64,000 bases of DNA from an uncultured Granulosicoccus sp. (GTDB taxonomy: Bacteria; Pseudomonadota; Gammaproteobacteria; Granulosicoccales; Granulosicoccaceae), in NCBI GenBank assembly GCA_947499955.1, contig CANMQI010000013.1, forward strand, positions 1 through 64,000. Reading direction: 5' to 3'. Numbering within the stretch: position 1 is the first letter of the stretch; every line of letters starts with the position of its first letter. Both the position numbers and the translations under genes were made by a program. Shown piece by piece: positions 44,277 through 54,357 of the stretch. The notes under the pieces are model-generated. The model saw nothing but the letters and a program-made list of their open reading frames with translations, was not told the DNA's origin and did no database searches.

Positions 44277-44835
44277 GAAGTCATTGCACAACCTGATCAA
44301 CAAGACGGCTCGCTCTGCGATGCAGCAGGACAGCCAGATGAAACAGGTGATTTCACGGATTGTGCCAGCCACCTCGATGGCTCATATCAATTTCTGCAGA
44401 CTGGAGGCTGGTCGACTTCGCATAACGGTGGACAATGCGACATGGATCGCAAAACTGAGGTTCAGCGAACGCCAGATCGTTGGCGCACTGCGCGCGGCGA
44501 AGCTGGATGTGGTGACGTTGAGTTTTCACGTAGTCCCGGCAGAAACCCGCGTCACGTACACGCCGAAACCAACCCCCAACCGCAGTTCCAATGCCGCTGC
44601 CCTCGCCCTGCTCAGGCTGGCCGAGAGTACCGCGCTCACCGAGGAGGAAGCAGGCACCGAAAAGCGGCGCTCTTCAGAGCCAACAGACGGTGCAGAAACA
44701 CGCAGCGCGGGGGAAAGCGGAATGGATGCGGCTCAGCCGGGTTTGCCGACGACCACCTCGGTCGTTCGTCGGCCTGACGATAGCTTGCGACAGGAATTGC
44801 TGAAGCTGGCAGCCAAACTCAAGGAAGCGCCGTAG
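44275..44835 (+). CDS. dciA: DciA-type helicase-loader protein (DUF721)
   Basis: The 186-residue product begins MKSLHNLINKT and has the DUF721 core at about 1-90: INFCRLEAGRLRITVDNATWIAKLRFSERQIVGALR. DciA helps load the DnaB helicase in bacteria that lack DnaC. The C-terminal half is Glu/Ala/Ser rich and looks flexible, ending in a short helix (LRQELLKLAAKL). The position between lpxC and the M23 peptidase gene matches pseudomonads, where it also runs opposite to its neighbours. Its ATG overlaps the start codon of the divergent M23 gene by two bases. It is cytoplasmic. Confidence 0.88.
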   Translation: MKSLHNLINKTARSAMQQDSQMKQVISRIVPATSMAHINFCRLEAGRLRITVDNATWIAKLRFSERQIVGALRAAKLDVVTLSFHVVPAETRVTYTPKPTPNRSSNAAALALLRLAESTALTEEEAGTEKRRSSEPTDGAETRSAGESGMDAAQPGLPTTTSVVRRPDDSLRQELLKLAAKLKEAP

Positions 44836-44838
44836 AGG

Positions 44839-44870
44839 CGGCTCGCCAACGGCCTTGCCAACGGCTTGCC
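44839..44870. repeat. Degenerate 11-12-bp repeats after dciA
   Basis: Three units in a row, CGGCTCGCCAA, CGGCCTTGCCAA and CGGCTTGCCA, follow the dciA stop codon. They share GGC(T)TTGCC with the 12-bp array at 38509-38565 and are likewise placed between convergent stop codons. Confidence 0.6.
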
Positions 44871-44917
44871 ACGAGCTGACATCAGCATCGTGATGTGGGA
44901 GACAGCGAGATTGAAAC

Positions 44918-44939
44918 GGCTGGCAGAAAACGGCCAGCC
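44918..44939 (-). terminator. Hairpin after lpxC
   Basis: GGCTGGC (44918-44924) and GCCAGCC (44933-44939) form a 7-bp stem with an 8-base A-rich loop, 12 bases beyond the lpxC stop. On the minus strand the stem is followed by GTTTCAATC, a weak T-run. It may end the dcw-lpxC transcript. Confidence 0.5.
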
Positions 44940-44950
44940 AACAGCCTTGA

Positions 44951-45874
44951 CTAACCGACCGCTTCGGACGGCTGCATATAGGAGATAGGCGATACTTCTG
45001 TGTTCTTCCCTTCGAACACGACTTCTTCCCAACTCTGCGGCTGATTCAGGAGTTCTCGCACCAACAGATTGTTCAAAGCGTGACCCGATTTGTAGCCGTC
45101 AAAGGAACCGATGATGCTGCGTCCCAGCAGATACAGATCGCCGATGGCGTCGAGAATCTTGTGACGAACGAATTCATTCTTGTAGCGCAGGCCGTCTTCG
45201 TTGAGCACACGGTAGTCGTCAATGACGATAGCGTTGTCCATGCTGCCACCGAGAACCAGATCACGTTTACGCAGCTCTTCGATGTCACGCATGAAACCGA
45301 AGGTACGGGCACGGCTGATTTCCTTCACAAAGGATGTGGTTGAAAAATCCACTTCGGCAGTGCGACTGTCGCTCTGGAAGACCGGATGATCGAAATCGAT
45401 GGTGAACTTCACCTTGAAGCCGTTGAAAGGCTCGAATCGGGCCCACTTGTCATCAACCCGGACTTCGATGGGCTTCTTGATGCGAATGAAACGCTTGGCT
45501 GCGCCCTGCTCGAGGATACCGGCAGACTGCACCAGGAACACGAAAGGCGCGGCACTGCCGTCCATGATGGGAATTTCGTCGGCACTGACATCCACATAGC
45601 AATTGTCGACACCCAGACCGGCCAGTGCCGCCATCAGGTGTTCGATGGTGGATACACGAATACCATCGCTGTTGTACAAGGAGGTGGCGAGTTCGGTGCT
45701 CTTGACGCCCAGCGCATCATTGCGGATGACAGCTGCAGGAGTCAGATCGGTACGACGGAACACGATGCCCGCATTGCTGGGAGCCGGGCTCAGAGTCAGG
45801 TAGATTTTCTTACCCGTGTGCAAACCTACGCCAGTTGCACGAATCGAATTCTTTAACGTTCTTTGTCGTATCAC
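44951..45874 (-). CDS. lpxC: UDP-3-O-acyl-N-acetylglucosamine deacetylase LpxC
   Basis: LpxC catalyses the first committed step of lipid A synthesis. The GTG at 45874 has AGGA 7 bases upstream and gives 307 residues beginning (V/M)[22 protein letters not shown], as in other LpxC proteins (E. coli: 305); an ATG at 45934 would add 20 foreign residues. The zinc ligands are in [12 protein letters not shown] and in the [14 protein letters not shown] region (His and Asp), and the catalytic His is in [11 protein letters not shown]. It lies downstream of ftsZ with a 282-base gap that contains a hairpin at 46063-46089. It is cytoplasmic. Confidence 0.97.
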   Translation of the reverse strand: MIRQRTLKNSIRATGVGLHTGKKIYLTLSPAPSNAGIVFRRTDLTPAAVIRNDALGVKSTELATSLYNSDGIRVSTIEHLMAALAGLGVDNCYVDVSADEIPIMDGSAAPFVFLVQSAGILEQGAAKRFIRIKKPIEVRVDDKWARFEPFNGFKVKFTIDFDHPVFQSDSRTAEVDFSTTSFVKEISRARTFGFMRDIEELRKRDLVLGGSMDNAIVIDDYRVLNEDGLRYKNEFVRHKILDAIGDLYLLGRSIIGSFDGYKSGHALNNLLVRELLNQPQSWEEVVFEGKNTEVSPISYMQPSEAVG

Positions 45875-46062
45875 GATGTAATCCTGCTGCAACCGGGAAA
45901 GCTTGCCTATCTTGTTTATAGCACCTCTGGCCATTTTTACAGGGCCAATGGATACATTCGAACTCAGATATACAGACTACCGATTCAACCACTACGCCAG
46001 CTTCCCGGAATCGGGAGCCCGGCTTGGTAGCGTCCGCTGTCGAGGCGAGTTTAATCCACTCC

Positions 46063-46089
46063 GGGAAGTACCCTTGTGGGGTACTCCCC
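46063..46089 (-). terminator. Hairpin between ftsZ and lpxC
   Basis: GGGAAGTACCC (46063-46073) pairs with GGGTACTCCCC (46079-46089) with one A-C mismatch and a 5-base loop. It lies 68 bases after the ftsZ stop. There is no T-run on the minus strand, so it may weaken rather than stop transcription into lpxC. The remaining bases of the 45875-46156 gap show no gene. Confidence 0.5.
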
Positions 46090-46156
46090 AGAACCTCGGG
46101 AATGTTACTGGATAATACGACTGCCTGCTCAAACCTTGACCAGGTGTAATGCGGAA

Positions 46157-47362
46157 CTAATCTGCTTGTCGACGCAAAAATGCTGGAATATCAAGGTATT
46201 CCACATCATGCCCATTGTTCGCAGGACCTGTTCCCTGAGCGCCGCGCGGGTTCTTGCGAATCACGCTTGGCTTGTCGTAACCGGCGTAGGCAGACTGTGC
46301 AGCATTGCCCTGCTGGTTGCCATTTCCGCCTTGTGAATAGGCAGCAGCTGCACCACCGATTGCTGCGCGGGGTTGCTGTACGGATCGTAACTGTTGTGCC
46401 TGAGCCTGATGACCCAGTCCGGTTGCCACGACTGTGACGCGCAACTCGCCATCGAGAGTCTCGTCAATCGCTGTACCGACAACCACAGTTGCATCATCAG
46501 CGGCAAAAGAGCGAACCACGTTACCCACTTCTTCGAACTCACCAATAGCCATATCCAGGCCACAAGTGATGTTCACCAGGATACCGCGAGCACCTGCCAG
46601 ATCGATGTCTTCGAGCAGCGGGCTGGAGATAGCCATCTCGGCAGCTTCCGTTGCACGCTCATCGCCACGACCTACACCGGAACCCATCATCGCCAGGCCC
46701 ATCTCGCTCATGACCGTACGTACGTCAGCGAAATCGACGTTGATCAGGCCAGGGTTGGTGATCAGTTCGGCAATACCCTGCACCGCGCCTCGCAGAACGT
46801 CATTGGCTGCGCGGAAGGCATCCAGCAGACTGATGTTCTTGCCCAGAACGGACAACAGCTTCTCGTTGGGGATGGTGATCAGGGAATCGACGTGGCCACG
46901 CAGCTCTTCGATGCCGGCTTCAGCCGTACGCATGCGCTTGTTGCCTTCGAACGGGAATGGCTTGGTGACAACAGCCACGGTCAGAACACCCATTTCACGA
47001 GCGATCTGTGCAACAACAGGAATGGCACCTGTTCCGGTTCCGCCACCCATGCCCGCGGTGATGAACAGCATGTCAGTACCTTCAATCAGGTCCTGAATAC
47101 GGTCACGATCTTCCATTGCAGCCTGACGACCGATTTCAGGGTTGGCGCCAGCGCCCAGGCCTTTTGTGATGCTCTGACCGATATGCAGGACTGTCTGTGC
47201 ATGCATGCCCTTGAGGGCCTGTGCATCGGTATTGGCGCAAATGAAATCCACACCTTCGATACCGGACTGGACCATGTGCTGAACTGCGTTGCTGCCGCCT
47301 CCACCGACACCGACAAGCTTGATTACGGGTGAGTCATTGATTGAGTCAACAAGTTCAAACAT
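46157..47362 (-). CDS. ftsZ: Cell division protein FtsZ
   Basis: The 401-residue tubulin homologue forms the Z-ring at mid-cell. AGGAG precedes the ATG by about 7 bases. The GTP-binding parts are [12 protein letters not shown] at about 20-31 and the tubulin signature GGGTGTGA at about 105-112, and the T7 synergy-loop region [11 protein letters not shown] follows at about 206-216. After the core comes a variable Gln/Gly/Asn-rich linker (about 318-385). The final [11 protein letters not shown] is the conserved tail that binds FtsA and ZipA. It is downstream of ftsA (132 bases) and upstream of lpxC. Confidence 0.98.
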   Translation of the reverse strand: MFELVDSINDSPVIKLVGVGGGGSNAVQHMVQSGIEGVDFICANTDAQALKGMHAQTVLHIGQSITKGLGAGANPEIGRQAAMEDRDRIQDLIEGTDMLFITAGMGGGTGTGAIPVVAQIAREMGVLTVAVVTKPFPFEGNKRMRTAEAGIEELRGHVDSLITIPNEKLLSVLGKNISLLDAFRAANDVLRGAVQGIAELITNPGLINVDFADVRTVMSEMGLAMMGSGVGRGDERATEAAEMAISSPLLEDIDLAGARGILVNITCGLDMAIGEFEEVGNVVRSFAADDATVVVGTAIDETLDGELRVTVVATGLGHQAQAQQLRSVQQPRAAIGGAAAAYSQGGNGNQQGNAAQSAYAGYDKPSVIRKNPRGAQGTGPANNGHDVEYLDIPAFLRRQAD

Positions 47363-47494
47363 CTTTAATTCTCCTAATCTTGAGTTTCATGAGTCGTACG
47401 TTCTCTATGCGATCGGAATCTTGCGTTCCGTTTCGCTCCCGGGGTTTACAAATTGAACAACTGAACTGATAAATCGAACTACAAAAAACAGTAC

Positions 47495-48733
47495 CTAGAA
47501 ATTTCGCCGTATCCAACCCAGCAACTGCTTGATCAGCCCCTCTCGGGTACTGCTGGGTTCAACAGGTTTGCTGCGTGGTGTCTTGCGGCTACGCTGCCCA
47601 TAGAGCAGCAAGCCCACGCCTGTGGCATGAATCGGGTTCCGAGTGATATCGGTCAGACCTTCGACATGCTGCGGTACTCCCAATCTCACTGGCATATGGA
47701 ATATCTCCTCTGCCAGTTCCACAACACCTTCCATCTTCGATGTACCGCCGGTGAGCACGACACCGGCGGCACAGGCATCTTCAAATCCGCTGCGTCGCAG
47801 TTCGCTCTGAACCAGTCCCAGCAACTCCTCGTAACGCGGCTCTACCACTTCCGCCAGCGTCTGTCTTGCCAGGCGGCGCGCATTGCGATCACCCACTCCC
47901 GGCACTTCGATCATGTCGTCCGGACTTGCCAGCTGGCGAAGCGCACAGGCGTACTTGACCTTGATTTCCTCGGCGAATTGCGTTGGCGTGCGAAAGGCTA
48001 CCGCAATATCGTTGGTGACCTGGTCGCCTGCAACGGGTATGACCGCTGTGTGCCGGATGGCGCCTTCGGTAAAGATGGCGATATCCGTGGTGCCGCCGCC
48101 CATGTCAACCAGCAGGACACCCAGGTCGCGCTCATCATCCGTGAGCACCGCATGGCTGGAGGCCAGTTGCTCGAGAATGATGTCTTCCACCTCCAGACCA
48201 CATCGCTGGATGCACTTGGCAATGTTCTGCGAGGCACTGATCGAACCGGTGACCAGATGCACCTTGGCTTCCAGGCGAACACCCGACATGCCTACCGGCT
48301 GATGGATGCCATCCTGATTGTCGATGATGAATTCCTGGGGCAGGACATGCAGTACCCGCTGATCGGCCGGAATGGCGACCGCCTTGGCGGCATCCACGAC
48401 ACGTTCGACATCATCCTGCTGGACTTCCGAATTCTTGATGGCAACGATGCCATGCGAGTTGAGGCTCTTGATATGCGAACCTGCGATACCGGCGAAGACG
48501 GACTGAATCTTGACCCCTGCCATGCGCTCGGCCTCTTCAACAGCCTTGCTGATCGCGTTGACGGTGCTCTCGATGTTGATCACCACGCCCTTTTTCATAC
48601 CCTGAGACGGATGTGAGCCCAGGGCGATCAATTCGACCTTGCCGTCATCATCAACCTCTGCGACCAGAGCAACTATCTTGGACGTGCCTATATCAAGGCC
48701 GACGATCATCTGTTTGTCTGTTGTTGAATCCAT
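47495..48733 (-). CDS. ftsA: Cell division protein FtsA
   Basis: The 412-residue actin-like protein tethers FtsZ to the membrane. The actin-family ATP-binding pieces are visible: VGLDIGTSKIVALVAEV at the N-terminus, LLVDMGGGTTDIAIF in the middle and VVLTGGTSKMEGVVELAE near the C-terminus. The C-terminal amphipathic helix that binds the membrane is represented by IKQLLGWIRRNF. The gene follows ftsQ by 13 bases and precedes ftsZ. It is cytoplasmic and membrane associated. Confidence 0.97.
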   Translation of the reverse strand: MDSTTDKQMIVGLDIGTSKIVALVAEVDDDGKVELIALGSHPSQGMKKGVVINIESTVNAISKAVEEAERMAGVKIQSVFAGIAGSHIKSLNSHGIVAIKNSEVQQDDVERVVDAAKAVAIPADQRVLHVLPQEFIIDNQDGIHQPVGMSGVRLEAKVHLVTGSISASQNIAKCIQRCGLEVEDIILEQLASSHAVLTDDERDLGVLLVDMGGGTTDIAIFTEGAIRHTAVIPVAGDQVTNDIAVAFRTPTQFAEEIKVKYACALRQLASPDDMIEVPGVGDRNARRLARQTLAEVVEPRYEELLGLVQSELRRSGFEDACAAGVVLTGGTSKMEGVVELAEEIFHMPVRLGVPQHVEGLTDITRNPIHATGVGLLLYGQRSRKTPRSKPVEPSSTREGLIKQLLGWIRRNF

Positions 48734-48746
48734 TACGATATCTTGC

Positions 48747-49610
48747 TCATTGCAAAGCCCCTTGTGACGGGCGAGTCGACTTTCCGTTCACATCGCTGCG
48801 CAAGTCCGCGACGATGCCTCCAAGGGCAAAACCATTGCTGTAACGCATGTCGAACGTTGCCGAGGAAACATCCGACTGCCGTTCGATCTTCGCCTTCATC
48901 CTTTCGTAAACATCCACAAACCGCTGCATCCTGAGCGCCTGCTCTTCGTAACCGAGACGAACCGTGACGTGATTGGACAACACCAGTGTCCGGGAACCAC
49001 GCTCGTCCTCTTCCAGCTCTGCCAGAGTCAGCCCGAAAGCCGCCAGGCTGCCTTCATAACTGCGATACGCATCCAGCAGCTCACTGTGCCGACCCTCTAT
49101 ACCGCGAATCTGCGGCAAGTCCTCGAATACTTCGCGCCACTGGTGATATCTGGGATTATCCAGCTGCAGCTGTGGTGGTGCGAACAACTCCAGACGCTTG
49201 CTGAGCAACTGATCATCATTCCAGCGAGCACCCGGCTCGTGTTCTTCCACATGAACCTCGATACGACCCGGCCAGACCCGTCTGACCCGAGCATGCGCAA
49301 TCCACGGCAACTGCTCGACCGAACTACGCACATCGTCGATATCCAGCCCGTAAAAACCCTTGTCGATGTACTGGCCCACTGCTTCCTTCAACTTGTCACG
49401 ATCAACATAATCCACTGTGCCAAGTATATCGACATTGCTTACCGGAAAACGCTCTGGATCCTGCGCCAGGTTAACAACGCCAACTCCGACCCCGACAAGA
49501 ACAGCCAGGCCCAACACGCTGACTGTCCAGCGTGTTCCGGCCGACTGGCGCGGATGCGCTTTCGGCAGCACAGGGCCATTACCCAGTAATTGTGCTACCG
49601 GCGGACTCAT
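48747..49610 (-). CDS. ftsQ: Cell division protein FtsQ
   Basis: From the ATG at 49610, which overlaps the ddl stop as ATGA, the product has 287 residues. A cytoplasmic tail of about 28 residues is followed by one membrane helix (VSVLGLAVLVGVGVGVVNLA) and a periplasmic part: the POTRA domain (FPVSNVDILGTVDYVDRDKLKEAVGQYIDKGFYGLDIDDVRSSV is its start) and the beta domain. FtsQ links early and late divisome proteins together with FtsB and FtsL. The open frame reaches 49739 but the extra part has no FtsQ character. Confidence 0.94.
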   Translation of the reverse strand: MSPPVAQLLGNGPVLPKAHPRQSAGTRWTVSVLGLAVLVGVGVGVVNLAQDPERFPVSNVDILGTVDYVDRDKLKEAVGQYIDKGFYGLDIDDVRSSVEQLPWIAHARVRRVWPGRIEVHVEEHEPGARWNDDQLLSKRLELFAPPQLQLDNPRYHQWREVFEDLPQIRGIEGRHSELLDAYRSYEGSLAAFGLTLAELEEDERGSRTLVLSNHVTVRLGYEEQALRMQRFVDVYERMKAKIERQSDVSSATFDMRYSNGFALGGIVADLRSDVNGKSTRPSQGALQ

Positions 49611-50566
49611 GCGGCGAGCTCCTCGGCACTCAAGGTTTCGGCAAGGATGTGCAGGCACAGAGAGGGAAAGTCGAGACCGGCTTCGCGAGCGGCTATCGGT
49701 ACCAGAGAATGACTGGTCATGCCGGGCGCTGTGTTGCATTCGATGAAATTGGGCTGCCCCTTCGCATCAAGCATGAAATCGACTCGGCCCCATCCGCGAC
49801 AATCCAGCGCGGCGAACGCCGTCAGCGCCATTTCCTGAATGGTCGCCACCATATCGTTCGGCAATGTTACCGGGCACTCGTACACTGTGTCATCGGCGAT
49901 GTACTTCGCCTTGTAATCGTAGAATTCATTAGCGCCTTTCATACTGACCAGTGGCAGTGCCACATCGCCGATGATGCCGGCTGTCACCTCGATGCCTGTC
50001 ATGCGCTGTTCGACCAGAACAGGACCGTAGCGTCGTGCGGCATTGAAGGCCTCGGACAGTTGCGACGCCTGGTTCACCATGCTGACACCGATACTGGAGC
50101 CTTCATTGGTAGGCTTGACCACCAGCGGGTAGCCGATATCGCTGGCAGCCTGCTCGGCCTGCTCGAGCGTGAACACCTCACGGGCAATAGGGGTCACCAC
50201 ACCTTGCAGAGATACCAGACCCTTGGCACGCCATTTGTCCATACACAAGGCCGATGCCAGTACACCGCTACCGGTATAGGGAATTCCAGCCAGTTCCAGG
50301 GCGCCTTGCACGATGCCATCTTCTCCACCCCGACCATGCAGGATAAGGAAGGCACGATCGAAGCGACCGTCATTCAATATGGCAGCTATGTCCCTGCCGG
50401 CATCAACGGCATGCGCATCCACACCTGCCGAGGTCAGCGAATCGAACACTTGCTGCCCACTCATCAGGGAGACTTCGCGCTCCGCCGACCAGCCTCCCAT
50501 GACCACGGCAACCTTGCCGAAGCGTTCAGGCGGGATATTCAGCTTTTGCAGAATCTGCTCAACCAT
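49607..50566 (-). CDS. ddlB: D-alanine-D-alanine ligase
   Basis: The ATP-grasp enzyme joins two D-alanines for the peptidoglycan stem peptide. The ATG at 50566 gives 319 residues and overlaps murC by 8 bases; the frame extends to 50635. Motifs: [45 protein letters not shown] and [31 protein letters not shown] with the Mg ligands. It is cytoplasmic and part of the dcw operon, between murC and ftsQ. Confidence 0.97.
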   Translation of the reverse strand: MVEQILQKLNIPPERFGKVAVVMGGWSAEREVSLMSGQQVFDSLTSAGVDAHAVDAGRDIAAILNDGRFDRAFLILHGRGGEDGIVQGALELAGIPYTGSGVLASALCMDKWRAKGLVSLQGVVTPIAREVFTLEQAEQAASDIGYPLVVKPTNEGSSIGVSMVNQASQLSEAFNAARRYGPVLVEQRMTGIEVTAGIIGDVALPLVSMKGANEFYDYKAKYIADDTVYECPVTLPNDMVATIQEMALTAFAALDCRGWGRVDFMLDAKGQPNFIECNTAPGMTSHSLVPIAAREAGLDFPSLCLHILAETLSAEELAA

Positions 50567-52031
50567 GAGCCGATCCCTCCAGACCCGTATTCGCATCGAC
50601 AGCAAAATGCTCGGGCAATGTCTGCGCAAGGGCACCCACGTTACCGGCCCCCAGAGTCAGAACGATATCGCCATCCTTGATGATGCGCTCCAGAGCAACA
50701 GGCGCATCGGTGATGTTCTCGATGAAGATCGGCTCGACGGCGCCCCGATTGCGAATGGCGCGAGCCAGAGCACGGCCGTCGGCACCGGTGATATGTTCTT
50801 CACCGGCAGCGTAGACCTCGCTGAGCAGCAACACATCGGTCAGAGACAGGGCTTCGGCAAAATCCTCGAAAAGATCGCGGGTCCGGGTAAAACGATGCGG
50901 CTGGAAGATCACGACCATGCGTCGATCCGGCCAGCCACCGCGAATGGCCTTGAGTGTAGCGGCCACTTCCGTCGGGTGATGTCCGTAATCGTCCAGCAGT
51001 TCGGCAGTGCCGCCGGCAAAATGCAACTGGCCGTGTGACTGGGCACGTCTGCCGACACCGGCAAAACGGGACAGTGCACGTTTGCTGGACTTCACGGGAA
51101 CACCCAGCTCGAGCGCCACGGTAATGGCAGCCAGGGCGTTCAACACATTGTGCCTGCCCGGCATGTTCAGTGCGATATCACGAATTTCACTACTGACATC
51201 GCCACCATCATCGATGCGCACATCGAAGTACATGCGCAGACCTTCCTGGCGCACATTGGTTGCCCGCACATCGGCAGACTCATCAAAGCCATAAGTGCGA
51301 ACCGGCCGACCGATACGTGGCAGCACGTCGCGAATATGCTCATCATCGATGCACAGTATGGCAAGACCATAGAACGGCAGATGCATCAGGAAATCGACGA
51401 AGGTCTGCTTGAGCTTCTCGAAATCACCACCGTAAGTCGACAGATGATCGGCGTCGATATTGGTGACAATGGACATCACCGGCTGCAGGTACAGAAACGA
51501 AGCGTCGCTTTCATCGGCCTCTGCCACCAGCCATTCGGACTGTCCCAGATACGCATTGGCGGAAGAACTGTTGAGTCGGCCGCCGATGACATAGGTAGGA
51601 TCCATGCCGCCCTCGGTCAGCAGACTGGCAACCAGACTGGTCGTGGTGGTCTTTCCATGGGTGCCGGCAACTGCGATGCCCTGCTGGAAACGCATCAGCT
51701 CGGCGAGCATCTCTGCACGTCGCACCACGGGGATACGCATTTCACGCGCCCGTGCCAGCTCGGGGTTGTCTTCCGGTACCGCTGTCGAGATGACAACCAC
51801 GTCTGCATCCTCGACATGTTCCGCGGCATGACCCTGCATGACTTGCACGCCCAGACCCTGCAGTCTCTGCGTCAGTGCATTACTGCCCAGGTCCGAGCCA
51901 CTGACACGAAACCCGAGGTGATGCATGACCTCGGCGATACCGCCCATGCCCACTCCACCGATTCCAATGAAATGCATGGCGCGAACTCGACGCATCTGAC
52001 TTTTCACGATTGGCGCGATATCAACAACCAT
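50559..52031 (-). CDS. murC: UDP-N-acetylmuramate-L-alanine ligase
   Basis: The 490-residue ligase adds L-Ala to UDP-MurNAc, the first step of the stem peptide. The UDP-binding loop [16 protein letters not shown] is followed by the ATP motif [16 protein letters not shown], then [12 protein letters not shown] and the C-terminal domain with [18 protein letters not shown] and [11 protein letters not shown]. These are diagnostic of MurC. The start codon overlaps the murG stop by one base (TGATG). It is cytoplasmic. Confidence 0.98.
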   Translation of the reverse strand: MVVDIAPIVKSQMRRVRAMHFIGIGGVGMGGIAEVMHHLGFRVSGSDLGSNALTQRLQGLGVQVMQGHAAEHVEDADVVVISTAVPEDNPELARAREMRIPVVRRAEMLAELMRFQQGIAVAGTHGKTTTTSLVASLLTEGGMDPTYVIGGRLNSSSANAYLGQSEWLVAEADESDASFLYLQPVMSIVTNIDADHLSTYGGDFEKLKQTFVDFLMHLPFYGLAILCIDDEHIRDVLPRIGRPVRTYGFDESADVRATNVRQEGLRMYFDVRIDDGGDVSSEIRDIALNMPGRHNVLNALAAITVALELGVPVKSSKRALSRFAGVGRRAQSHGQLHFAGGTAELLDDYGHHPTEVAATLKAIRGGWPDRRMVVIFQPHRFTRTRDLFEDFAEALSLTDVLLLSEVYAAGEEHITGADGRALARAIRNRGAVEPIFIENITDAPVALERIIKDGDIVLTLGAGNVGALAQTLPEHFAVDANTGLEGSAHG

Positions 52032-53119
52032 CAGCCTGCCACCTCCAGTAGTGCTTCAGCGACCACTTCGGCGGCCATGGGTACAAAACAGCGTCGCGCT
52101 GCATCACTCATGACCTGCAGACGTGAACGATCGTTGGCCAACTGCGCCAGCTCAGCCGCCAGGACATCGGCAGTGAGGGATATTTGCGGCATCAGAACCG
52201 CCGCACCGTGGTTGGCCAGATGCTCGGCATTGCGAGTCTGATGGTCATCCACGGCGTGAGGAAATGGAACCAGGATACTGGGCACGCCCAGAGCACCCAA
52301 CTCGGTCACGGTCATGGCGCCACTGCGACAGATCACGACATCGGCGTCGCGGTAGGCGGCAGCCATGTCATCGATGAATTCGGTCACTTCGCAGTGCGCT
52401 GCGCTGTTCGCGGCAGTGACTGCCTGATAGCGCTCACGCACCAGCTCACCCTCGGCGGTGCCGGACTGATGCAGCACCTGGACGGGCATGGCCAGGCTTG
52501 CAATGGCGGCCGGCACGGTTTCGTTCAAGGCTCGGGCACCCCGACTACCGCCGACGACCAGAATGCGCAGCGGTCGGCCGCTGTCATTGTCAGTCTGACG
52601 AGGAATCTGTGCCAGACGGGCAATGTCTGCCCGAACCGGGTTGCCGACAACCTGCAGTGTCTTGCTCTCATCAAAGGCACCCGGGAAAGCGGCAAAAACA
52701 CGACGTGCACGGCTACTGAGCCAGCGATTGGTCATGCCGGCCACCGCATTCTGTTCATGCAGAACCAGTGGTGTCTTCGTCAGCAATGCGGCGATACCCA
52801 CCGGACCCGATACGAACCCGCCCATGCCCAGTACCGCTCGGGGCTTCAGCGTATTGACCAGGCGCAGGCTCTGAGCACAGGAACGCAACAGCTTCAAGGG
52901 TCCGATCAGGGTTTGCAGCAGATTCTTGCCGCGCAATCCAGCCACTGAAATCCAGCGAATATCGATACCCGCAGCCGGCACCAGACGAGCTTCGAGCCCC
53001 TCTCGCGTGCCAAGCCAGATTACCGGCACACCACGTTCTCGCAGCACTTCAGCCACGGCCAGCGCCGGAATGACGTGTCCGCCGGTACCACCTGCCGCAA
53101 CCAGAACCGGACGGTTCAT
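52031..53119 (-). CDS. murG: Lipid II synthase MurG (GlcNAc transferase)
   Basis: The 362-residue GT-B glycosyltransferase adds GlcNAc to lipid I on the inner face of the membrane. It begins with the Gly-rich loop [17 protein letters not shown], contains [12 protein letters not shown], the second loop [13 protein letters not shown] and the UDP-GlcNAc region [31 protein letters not shown]. All are typical. The start overlaps the ftsW stop by 4 bases (53116-53119) and the stop overlaps murC. It associates with the membrane from the cytoplasmic side. Confidence 0.98.
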   Translation of the reverse strand: MNRPVLVAAGGTGGHVIPALAVAEVLRERGVPVIWLGTREGLEARLVPAAGIDIRWISVAGLRGKNLLQTLIGPLKLLRSCAQSLRLVNTLKPRAVLGMGGFVSGPVGIAALLTKTPLVLHEQNAVAGMTNRWLSSRARRVFAAFPGAFDESKTLQVVGNPVRADIARLAQIPRQTDNDSGRPLRILVVGGSRGARALNETVPAAIASLAMPVQVLHQSGTAEGELVRERYQAVTAANSAAHCEVTEFIDDMAAAYRDADVVICRSGAMTVTELGALGVPSILVPFPHAVDDHQTRNAEHLANHGAAVLMPQISLTADVLAAELAQLANDRSRLQVMSDAARRCFVPMAAEVVAEALLEVAG

Positions 53120-54357
53120 GAACCACCTCCGGCCGGGCGTTCCTGACGGGCACGCAAGGTCAGGTTGGTCTCGTCACGAAGTTCCTTTTCAACACGCAGC
53201 AGCAAGCTGAAGGTAATGAGAAAAACGACCGCACTACTGCCGCCATAACTCATCAGAGGCAGTGTGATTCCCTTGGTCGGCAACAGCCCGAGATTCACCC
53301 CGATATTGATGAAAGACTGCAGGCCGATCCATGAGCCGATGCCCATGGCAAGAAAACCGGCAAAACGATTGCCCTGTCTGTCGGCGATCTTCGCCAGACG
53401 AAAACTGCGCCAGACGATGAAACTGTAGAGCAGTATCAGCGCCACAGCGCCTATGAGCCCGAGCTCTTCACTCAGTACGGCAAACAGGAAATCGGTATGC
53501 GGTTCCGGCAGGTAATCGAGCTTCTGCACACTGTTACCGAAACCGACGCCAGTCAGGCCACCGGTACCGATGGCAATCAGCGCCTGGCTCAACTGATAGC
53601 CACTACCGTAGACCATGTCCGGCGCGAACGGTTCGGTGAAGCTCAGCAGGCGGGCCATACGATAAGGTGTGCTCAGAATCAGCGCAGAACCGACAACTCC
53701 CAGCACCGCCACGATGGCCAGAAACTGACTGAAGCGTACGCCAGCCACCAGAATCATGATGATGGACGTCGACACGATGACCACGGCAGCACCGAAATCA
53801 GGCTCCCAGAGCAACAAACCACCGGCTATGCAGATCAGCACCAGAGGCCGGAAGAAACCGCCAAAGGTAGTCTGTACCAGATAACCGCGACGCACCAGAT
53901 AGCCTGCCAGATAGACAATGACGAACAGCTTGACGGTTTCCGACACCTGCACGGTGAACACGCCCAGATCGATCCAGCGCCGTGCGCCATTGACCGATTT
54001 GCCAATACCCGGCACCAGCACCAGCACCAGAAAGAACAGCGACACGATGATCATGTGCGGGCCGTACTTCTCCCAGACCGATAGCGGCAGACGGAAGGTG
54101 ATCAGTGCCGCCATACAGCCGGCGGCCAGGAAGAACAACTGGCGCATCACGAAATAAAACGGCGTGCCGTAATTCTTTTCGGCAATCGACATCGACGCCG
54201 AAGCGATCATCAGCGCGCCGAACATGGCCAGAGCCAGTATCGCTATCAGCAGCGCATGATCGGCAAGGCGGAAGCCACCGTCAAATCCCTGCGGCTGCTT
54301 CATGGGCCCACCTGTCATGGTGCGGCCAGTGGCGACATTGGAGATCAGAGCGCTCAT
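53116..54357 (-). CDS. ftsW: SEDS peptidoglycan polymerase FtsW
   Basis: The 413-residue polytopic protein polymerises lipid II into septal glycan with FtsI. About ten helices are visible. SEDS patterns include NGARRWIDLGVFTVQVSETVKLFVIVYLA, LLLWEPDFGAAVVI with the conserved catalytic Asp, EPHTDFLFAVLSEELGLIG and LLPTKGITLPLMSYGGSS. The start overlaps the murD stop by 4 bases. A 30-residue polar tail precedes the first helix. An internal ATG (MKQPQGFDGG) could also be the start. Confidence 0.97.
   Translation of the reverse strand: MSALISNVATGRTMTGGPMKQPQGFDGGFRLADHALLIAILALAMFGALMIASASMSIAEKNYGTPFYFVMRQLFFLAAGCMAALITFRLPLSVWEKYGPHMIIVSLFFLVLVLVPGIGKSVNGARRWIDLGVFTVQVSETVKLFVIVYLAGYLVRRGYLVQTTFGGFFRPLVLICIAGGLLLWEPDFGAAVVIVSTSIIMILVAGVRFSQFLAIVAVLGVVGSALILSTPYRMARLLSFTEPFAPDMVYGSGYQLSQALIAIGTGGLTGVGFGNSVQKLDYLPEPHTDFLFAVLSEELGLIGAVALILLYSFIVWRSFRLAKIADRQGNRFAGFLAMGIGSWIGLQSFINIGVNLGLLPTKGITLPLMSYGGSSAVVFLITFSLLLRVEKELRDETNLTLRARQERPAGGGS

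Noticed and set aside
44951..45934. lpxC start at ATG 45934
   Set aside because: It adds 20 residues absent from LpxC proteins. The GTG at 45874 has a good ribosome site and aligns with the family start.
46394..47332. Plus-strand frame of 312 codons opposite ftsZ
   Set aside because: It is fully antisense to ftsZ, rich in His, Asp and Thr from reverse-complemented codons, and has no ribosome site.
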